This document shows, piece after piece, positions 60,092 to 64,000 of a DNA stretch of 64,000 nt. The stretch covers positions 124,001 to 188,000 of the forward strand of contig DAOUKR010000025.1 in NCBI GenBank assembly GCA_034421095.1. The letters are read 5' to 3'. This stretch comes from JAGWBG01 sp034421095. GTDB lineage: Bacteria; Chloroflexota; Dehalococcoidia; Lucifugimonadales; JAGWBF01. The notes under the pieces were generated by a model, which ran no database searches, was not told the origin of the DNA, and worked only from the letters and a program-made list of their open reading frames with translations. How positions within the stretch are numbered: the first letter of the stretch is position 1; every line of letters begins with the position of its first letter. The translations under genes were made by a program, and so were the position numbers.

Positions 60092-60988
60092 CTACCGAAA
60101 GGCGGGGGCTACGTCCCTGGCAAGCATCTCCAGCGCGGCCAGTATCTCCTCGGCGTCGCCAGTGGTGGGAGATACAACTATCTCGTCAACTCCCAAAACC
60201 TGGAATGCTCGAGCGTTTTGCAGTATTTCCCCCGGGTCCGTGCCCAGAGAATAGGAGCTGGCGGCGGTGCTCCGGGCGGAGCGGGGTGTGCCAATGTCCA
60301 GCCTGACTGAGACCGGTATCTCGGACACATCTTTGCCGGCACGTTCGGCCCTCTCGCTGAGATAGCGGAGCCGCCCGCTCAATTCCTCAGGAGAGATGGT
60401 AGTGGAATGCCAGCCGTTGCCCACCCGGACAGCCCTGCGGATGGCGGCATCGCTAATCCCGCCAATCAACAGGGGTATGTGGGGCTTCTGCGCGGGTTTG
60501 GGAGTAAACTTCATGCCGGAGAAACGGTGGTATCTTCCCTCGTAGGCGGGGTCTTCCTTGGTCCATAGCTCCTTCATAATGGCGATAGTCTCGTCGCTTA
60601 TGGCCCCCCTTTCGACAAAGGGGCTGTTCATGGCGTCCAACTCCTGCTCTATCACCCCAACCCCCACACCCAGTGTCAGCCTGCCGCCGGACATAACGTC
60701 CAGGGTCGCCGCCGTTTTAGCCAGCCTGACGGGATTGTGGTAGGGAAGCACCAGCACGGATGTGCCTAGGCGCACTCTCTTGGTTATAGCCGCCACGTAG
60801 CTGAGGATAGTCATGGGGTCGTAATATGGCTTGGTCCCTATCCGGTCAAAGACGTAGCTTACATTAAAGACGTGCTCGCTTACCCACACCGAGTCAAACC
60901 CAAGCTCTTCCGCCCTCGTAGCTATCCCGAATATGGACTGTACGTCTTCCACTCCCCAGTTGTTCGGTAGGCAAATGCCTATTTTCAT
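60092..60988 (-). CDS. LLM-class F420-type oxidoreductase
   Basis: The 298-residue protein begins MKIGICLPNNWGVEDVQ and has EELGFDSVWVSEHV, RVRLGTSVLVLPYHNPVRLA, GRLTLGVGVGVIEQELD and FSGMKFTPKPAQKPHIPLLI, the TIGR03619-type pattern also seen at 7,764. GAGGAGG 8 nt before ATG 60988 sets the start. It converges with the nuclease/HEPN gene with only 8 nt between them. Cofactor F420 is plausible because its biosynthetic genes are in the window. The substrate is unknown. Confidence 0.85.
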   Translation of the reverse strand: MKIGICLPNNWGVEDVQSIFGIATRAEELGFDSVWVSEHVFNVSYVFDRIGTKPYYDPMTILSYVAAITKRVRLGTSVLVLPYHNPVRLAKTAATLDVMSGGRLTLGVGVGVIEQELDAMNSPFVERGAISDETIAIMKELWTKEDPAYEGRYHRFSGMKFTPKPAQKPHIPLLIGGISDAAIRRAVRVGNGWHSTTISPEELSGRLRYLSERAERAGKDVSEIPVSVRLDIGTPRSARSTAASSYSLGTDPGEILQNARAFQVLGVDEIVVSPTTGDAEEILAALEMLARDVAPAFR

Positions 60989-61213
60989 ACCGACTGCCTC
61001 CTCGTGATTATCTGAGAGCATTTTAGCCCCACAGTCTCTCGGTATCAATGACAGGTGAACGGAGAGGGCCACACGCAACCCGATTCTGCCTTGCTCGCAA
61101 GCCTATACGCTATGTTAGAATTCTAGGTGAATTTCTTTCAGACAGCTTGAGGCAATCACTGCCAGAACTCTACCATATAAAACGTTGCCGATGGCACGCA
61201 TGGTGATGACACA

Positions 61214-61522
61214 ATGCTAGAGCATCTAGGAATACGATGGGGATACACTTTTCTACGCACCACCTCCCACATCCCCGGTGAAGAATTGAAGGATTTGATG
61301 ATACAAGCCACCGAAATGTACCTTTTCAGCGAGGAAGAAAGGAAAGTAAAAGGTCCAAATTTTGAGGGCAAATTGTATACCGAACGGCGGTATGAAATTT
61401 TAGGCTCCATGGGCGGCCAGCGATTTGACGCAGAGTTTGACACCACTTACGGCAAGGATACCGCCGCATTCATAGTGAGCGAGCAAACCGAAGGCAGGGG
61501 ATCCAGCATCTCCAGAAACTGA
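61214..61522 (+). CDS. Hypothetical protein
   Basis: I do not recognise this 102-residue protein. It begins MLEHLGIRWGYTFLRTTSHI and has a helical ELKDLMIQATEMYLFSEEER stretch followed by beta-type segments (RRYEILGSMGG, FDAEFDTTYG). There is no membrane segment or Cys motif. The ribosome site is weak. It lies 19 nt before the dUTPase-like gene and may be cotranscribed. The gap before it (61,079-61,213) shows no other gene. Confidence 0.55.
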   Translation: MLEHLGIRWGYTFLRTTSHIPGEELKDLMIQATEMYLFSEEERKVKGPNFEGKLYTERRYEILGSMGGQRFDAEFDTTYGKDTAAFIVSEQTEGRGSSISRN

Positions 61523-61541
61523 ACAGTGGGGAGCTACAAAA

Positions 61542-62066
61542 ATGTCCACGAGTAGTGGTACGCTCAGCAGGGAGGACATACTGGAGCTTGTAAAGGCCCC
61601 TGAACCGCTGGTGGACGGGTATCTCGATCTGGATGCTCAGCTACAGCCCAACGGATTCGACCTGACCTTGCGTGAGGTGCTTCGGTTCGCTTCGCCGGGT
61701 AGAACAGGGCCCGGCAGGGAACCGTCTGTACTCCCCCAGTACGAAGGGATTCCCTTTCAGGCAGACGGTTATTTGCATCTGTCAGACGGGGCATACCTGG
61801 TGACTTTCAACGAGGTAGTGGGTCTGCCCCGTCACATCATGGCCCTGGCCAGGCCACGCTCCAGCCTTCTCCGCTCCGGAGTAGCTATCCACACCGCCGT
61901 TTGGGACGCAGGGTACAGGGGACGTTCTCAGGCGCTCATGACAGTTTACAACCCATCGGGATACCGGGTGGCAAAGGACGCACGCATGTTGCAGATGGTA
62001 TTCATGTATCTGGCAAGACCTGTGGAAGAGGGTTACGTGGGCAGGTTTCAGGGGGAGAACCTATGA
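61542..62066 (+). CDS. dUTPase/dCTP deaminase-fold protein
   Basis: The 174-residue protein has the trimeric dUTPase/Dcd-fold motifs: PNGFDLTLREV near residue 36, ALARPRSSLLRSGVAIHT with the phosphate-binding RSS, and AVWDAGYRGRSQALMTVYN with the conserved Asp-Gly-Tyr-x-Gly. In dCTP deaminases the catalytic Glu lies in TLEL/TLEF ahead of the Asn; here the matching ALMTVYN lacks it, so a dUTP diphosphatase is more likely. It would lower dUTP, complementing the uracil-DNA glycosylase. It is the second gene of a possible pair with the hypothetical gene. Confidence 0.8.
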   Translation: MSTSSGTLSREDILELVKAPEPLVDGYLDLDAQLQPNGFDLTLREVLRFASPGRTGPGREPSVLPQYEGIPFQADGYLHLSDGAYLVTFNEVVGLPRHIMALARPRSSLLRSGVAIHTAVWDAGYRGRSQALMTVYNPSGYRVAKDARMLQMVFMYLARPVEEGYVGRFQGENL

Positions 62067-62207
62067 TTCCTCACGCTCATCCCACCTCCAACGTAGAACA
62101 TTCCACTGGGGGCGGATAGGAATTGTTCAAAAGCACACTGGCATACTAAGTAGATCGAAGGACGATGGTGAAAGCGATCCCACCTACTCCCACAGGAGGT
62201 GACAACA

Positions 62208-62867
62208 ATGGACGATGAGAGCTTTTCACAGACGCTTCGGGCGGAGACAGACGATATATGGAAGAAGGTATTTGAAAACCCCTTCCTGGGGGAGCTACAG
62301 CAGGGCACCCTGCCCTTGGAGAAGTTTCGCTACTATCTGGCGCAGGACTACCTTTACCTTGAAGGTTTCGGCAGGGCAGTAGCCCTGGCACTGGCCAAAG
62401 CTCCCGACTCAAGAAATATGGAGCTTCTATCCCGCCGGGTATTCACCCCTGTGGAACGACCCTTGCACCAGAAGCTCATGTCCCTCGTGGACTTGACCGT
62501 AGAGGACGTGGAAAGTATTGGCCCTTCTCCAACTAATCTGGCATATATCAACCACATGATCAGGACTGCTGCGCTGGGTGGATTGGGACAGACTGCGGCG
62601 GCGTTGCTACCATGCCCCTGGAGCTACCACGAGATAGGCAGTGTGCTAAAGCCGGTGGACCACCCCGTATACGGCCAATGGGTTGCACCCTACATGGAAG
62701 GTATGCTGGAGCAGAGTACAGAAGCCTGGCGCGGGTTCCTGGACCAGGAGGCCGCCGGGGCCGGCCCAAGAGAGCGGTCGGCTATGCGCGACGCTTTCAT
62801 CACCAGCAGCCGGTATGAGTACCTATTCTGGAATATGGCTTACGAACAGGAAGGCTGGCCGGTCTAA
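62208..62867 (+). CDS. TenA/thiaminase II-family protein
   Basis: The 219-residue all-helical protein has the TenA pattern: FRYYLAQDYLYLEGFGRAVA with D47, LLPCPWSYHEIG with the catalytic-type C136, and the C-terminal ITSSRYEYLFWNMAYEQEGW with the Glu of the active site. TenA proteins hydrolyse thiamin breakdown products to salvage HMP. No thiamin gene or TPP riboswitch is close; the 140 nt upstream show neither a CTGAGA core nor a P1 stem. AGGAGGTGA lies 6 nt before ATG 62208. Confidence 0.85.
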   Translation: MDDESFSQTLRAETDDIWKKVFENPFLGELQQGTLPLEKFRYYLAQDYLYLEGFGRAVALALAKAPDSRNMELLSRRVFTPVERPLHQKLMSLVDLTVEDVESIGPSPTNLAYINHMIRTAALGGLGQTAAALLPCPWSYHEIGSVLKPVDHPVYGQWVAPYMEGMLEQSTEAWRGFLDQEAAGAGPRERSAMRDAFITSSRYEYLFWNMAYEQEGWPV

Positions 62868-62896
62868 TGGACTCTTGGCTGGCACTAACTCGTTGC

Positions 62897-62916
62897 CGGA
62901 CCGAGTAGAGGGTCCG
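62897..62916. terminator. Possible terminator hairpin after the TenA gene
   Basis: CGGACC pairs with GGTCCG, 6 bp, with an 8-nt loop, about 30 nt after the TenA stop. A pyrimidine-rich TTCAAGTTCTTCTT follows. It also lies just past the end of the small minus-strand reading frame at 62,918. Confidence 0.4.
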
Positions 62917-62917
62917 T

Positions 62918-63028
62918 TCAAGTTCTTCTTCCGGACCTTCTCTGCCATAGGTATCTGGCGAGGAAGCCAAACACTGCCGCAACTATGGCAATGAGAATCC
63001 ATTGATTTCGAGTTGGCCCGTGTCTCAT
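62918..63028 (-). CDS. Possible 36-residue single-span membrane protein
   Basis: This short reading frame encodes MRHGPTRNQW, then ILIAIVAAVFGFLARYLW and an arginine-rich end (QRRSGRRT). One hydrophobic span of about 17 residues is flanked by charges, as in small bacterial membrane proteins. AAAGGGGG lies about 8 nt before the ATG. A hairpin follows its stop. It has no recognisable family, and I rate it possible rather than sure. The rest of the gap 62,868-63,322 holds only repeats and the hicA promoter. Confidence 0.45.
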   Translation of the reverse strand: MRHGPTRNQWILIAIVAAVFGFLARYLWQRRSGRRT

Positions 63029-63188
63029 GGCTTTACCCCCTTTCCATGATCTACCGATTCATGGAACCACTTCTGACTAGTCGGACTGAATTACTCTGCG
63101 TCAATCATACCAGAGGCCTTGCTCAGATGAAAACCGGACCGCCCTGCCCATGGAGACCTCCAGATCCCCTAACGTTGGTGGTGATTTT

Positions 63189-63259
63189 CGTCACTCCCGT
63201 CTCCGTTTTCGCCCGCCAGTGGCGGGCAAGCGGGAATAACGGGCGAACCTCGAAAACGG
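63189..63259. repeat. Short palindromic element between the TenA gene and hicA
   Basis: It begins CGTCACTCCCGTCTCCGTTTTCG and contains a 7-bp hairpin (GCCCGCC AGT GGCGGGC, 63,211-63,227). Then CGGGAATAACG reverses the start, and CGAAAACGG reverses the inner CCGTTTTCG. It is related in sequence to the repeats at 6,559 and 58,856. Confidence 0.55.
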
Positions 63260-63287
63260 AAAGTCTTGTTGCCTTCACGGGAGAACC

Positions 63288-63316
63288 TTGGTGTTCGTAC
63301 ATTTGTGTACTATAAT
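63288..63316 (+). promoter_or_regulatory. Promoter of hicAB
   Basis: TTGGTG, 17 nt, TATAAT. The predicted transcription start is at or within a base or two of the hicA GTG (63,323), so the messenger would be leaderless. Confidence 0.65.
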
Positions 63317-63322
63317 GGACCT

Positions 63323-63529
63323 GTGAACGGAAGGGAGTTCGTAAGGCGAGCCAGGCGGTATGCCCGCAAGAACGGGCTGGAGTTCAGCTTCGACCCCACC
63401 CAGGGGAAGGGCAGTCATGGAGAGGTCCGCATTGGTGAGTTGTGGACTACGGTCCAGCACGGCGAGATCCCCAGAGGCACTCTGTTCAACATGTTGAAAG
63501 ACTTGAACATCAGTAGAAGGGAGTTCTAA
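63323..63529 (+). CDS. hicA: HicA-family mRNA interferase toxin
   Basis: The 68-residue protein has the HicA fold: MNGREFVRRARRYARKNGLE, then GKGSHGEV with the catalytic H32, and LFNMLKDLNI. HicA cuts mRNA and tmRNA and is held inactive by HicB, whose gene starts 3 nt after. The GTG at 63323 is preferred because it matches the family N-terminus (MxxREFxRxL-type) and because the promoter ends just before it. Upstream in-frame starts would lie before the promoter. Confidence 0.85.
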   Translation: MNGREFVRRARRYARKNGLEFSFDPTQGKGSHGEVRIGELWTTVQHGEIPRGTLFNMLKDLNISRREF

Positions 63530-63532
63530 GTC

Positions 63533-63985
63533 ATGCGTTACGCTTTTCCCTGCAATATCGTCCGTGATGAAGAAGAGGAGAAGACGACGGGAAGGGAAGC
63601 CTACGTAGTGACCTTCCCCGACGTATACGGGGCCAACACCGGCGGATGGTCTTGGGAAGAGACACTGGAGATGGCCGAGGATTGCCTTGCCGTGGCTTTG
63701 GGTATGTATGTTAAGGCTGGTCGGGATATTCCGGTCCCCAGCCCCACAACCGATGACCAGGTGTTAATTAACGTACCGCCCATCGTTGCGGCGAAAATGG
63801 CCCTTTACACCGCCATGCGTAAGCAAGGTATCACCAATGTCGCCCTTGCCGCTCGACTGGGCCTTAGCGAGGGTGCCATCCGCAGGCTCATTGATACAAG
63901 ACACCGGTCCCACATCGGCCAGGTCGAGAAGGCCCTCCGAGCTGTTGGGCGCTCCCTGGTAATCGAAGATAGGGAAGTGGTCTGA
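63533..63985 (+). CDS. hicB: HicB-family antitoxin
   Basis: The 150-residue protein has a partially degraded RNase-H-like HicB domain in residues 1-70 (YVVTFPDVYGANTGGWSWEE followed by TLEMAEDCLAVAL) and a C-terminal helix-turn-helix (ITNVALAARLGLSEGAIRRL) for DNA binding, in the Cro/C1 manner. It would neutralise HicA and repress the operon. It starts 3 nt after hicA. The toxin-first order is the usual one. Confidence 0.88.
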   Translation: MRYAFPCNIVRDEEEEKTTGREAYVVTFPDVYGANTGGWSWEETLEMAEDCLAVALGMYVKAGRDIPVPSPTTDDQVLINVPPIVAAKMALYTAMRKQGITNVALAARLGLSEGAIRRLIDTRHRSHIGQVEKALRAVGRSLVIEDREVV

Positions 63986-64000
63986 TGCAAGACACGCCAA

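Noticed and set aside
62067..62207. TPP riboswitch upstream of the TenA-like gene
   Set aside because: No CTGAGA core or expected stems were seen; only a good ribosome site is present.
1..64000. tRNA, rRNA, CRISPR array, prophage or insertion sequence
   Set aside because: No regularly spaced repeats, conserved rRNA tracts, tRNA cloverleaf with T-loop GGTTCRAAT, transposase or integrase were found by reading. RusA alone does not make a prophage. A tRNA scan would settle the RNA part.

Overview
The window looks like a G+C-rich genome segment from the phylum Chloroflexota, most likely a Dehalococcoidia/SAR202-like lineage. This assignment is inferred from content only: seven luciferase-like (LLM) flavin/F420 oxidoreductases, genes for four of the enzymes that make coenzyme F420, a fused acetyl-CoA carboxylase carboxyltransferase, a split methylmalonyl-CoA mutase, CaiB/BaiF and HpcH/CitE enzymes, and a short EF-Ts. 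No rRNA, tRNA, CRISPR array, insertion sequence or integrase was recognised.

Region 1 (about 1-20,350) is catabolic and accessory. It carries LLM oxidoreductases, a gamma-glutamyltransferase-like hydrolase, two tandem D-threonine-aldolase-fold PLP enzymes, an enoyl-CoA hydratase, an Asp-box beta-propeller, a VOC protein, a serine hydrolase, a CitE-like lyase next to a CoA transferase, a TPR protein, a duplicated alpha/beta-barrel protein, FabI, an HpcH aldolase and a secreted thermonuclease. Region 2 (20,408-26,473, minus strand) runs ruvB - NIPSNAP - cofG - cofH - cofD - cofC - LLM - nuclease with short gaps. It joins F420 synthesis to a likely F420 user. Region 3 (26,569-33,776, plus strand) is yebC-ruvC-ruvA, then an AT-richer ATPase/PIN pair whose second gene overlaps uvrB, then a MIP18-like/Mrp iron-sulfur pair.

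Region 4 (33,803-43,246, minus strand) holds accDA, ftsK, an RNase J family gene, a uracil-DNA glycosylase ending in a clamp-binding-like peptide, acpP, nusB, fabD, rpmF and a DUF177 gene. Region 5 (43,337-47,642) is the methylmalonyl-CoA module (B12 subunit, epimerase, acyl-CoA dehydrogenase, mutase large subunit), interrupted by a small DUF2283/DUF4258 pair. Region 6 (47,769-58,806) is the conserved translation, isoprenoid and envelope block in transcription order rpsB-tsf-pyrH-frr-uppS-cdsA-dxr-rseP-retropepsin-ispG-DUF4234-proS.

Region 7 (58,856-64,000) is accessory again. It has a two-gene operon of a RusA-like resolvase and a fused PD-(D/E)xK-HEPN protein, an LLM enzyme, an orphan gene, a dUTPase/Dcd-fold protein, a TenA-like protein, a possible 36-residue membrane protein and a HicAB toxin-antitoxin pair with a promoter that predicts a leaderless hicA transcript. 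The best candidates for an undescribed system are the RusA-like + PD-(D/E)xK-HEPN operon (58,993-60,083) and the ATPase + PIN cassette inserted ahead of uvrB (28,658-30,536). Short inverted repeats built on a GTCATTCC core sit in several gaps between genes.
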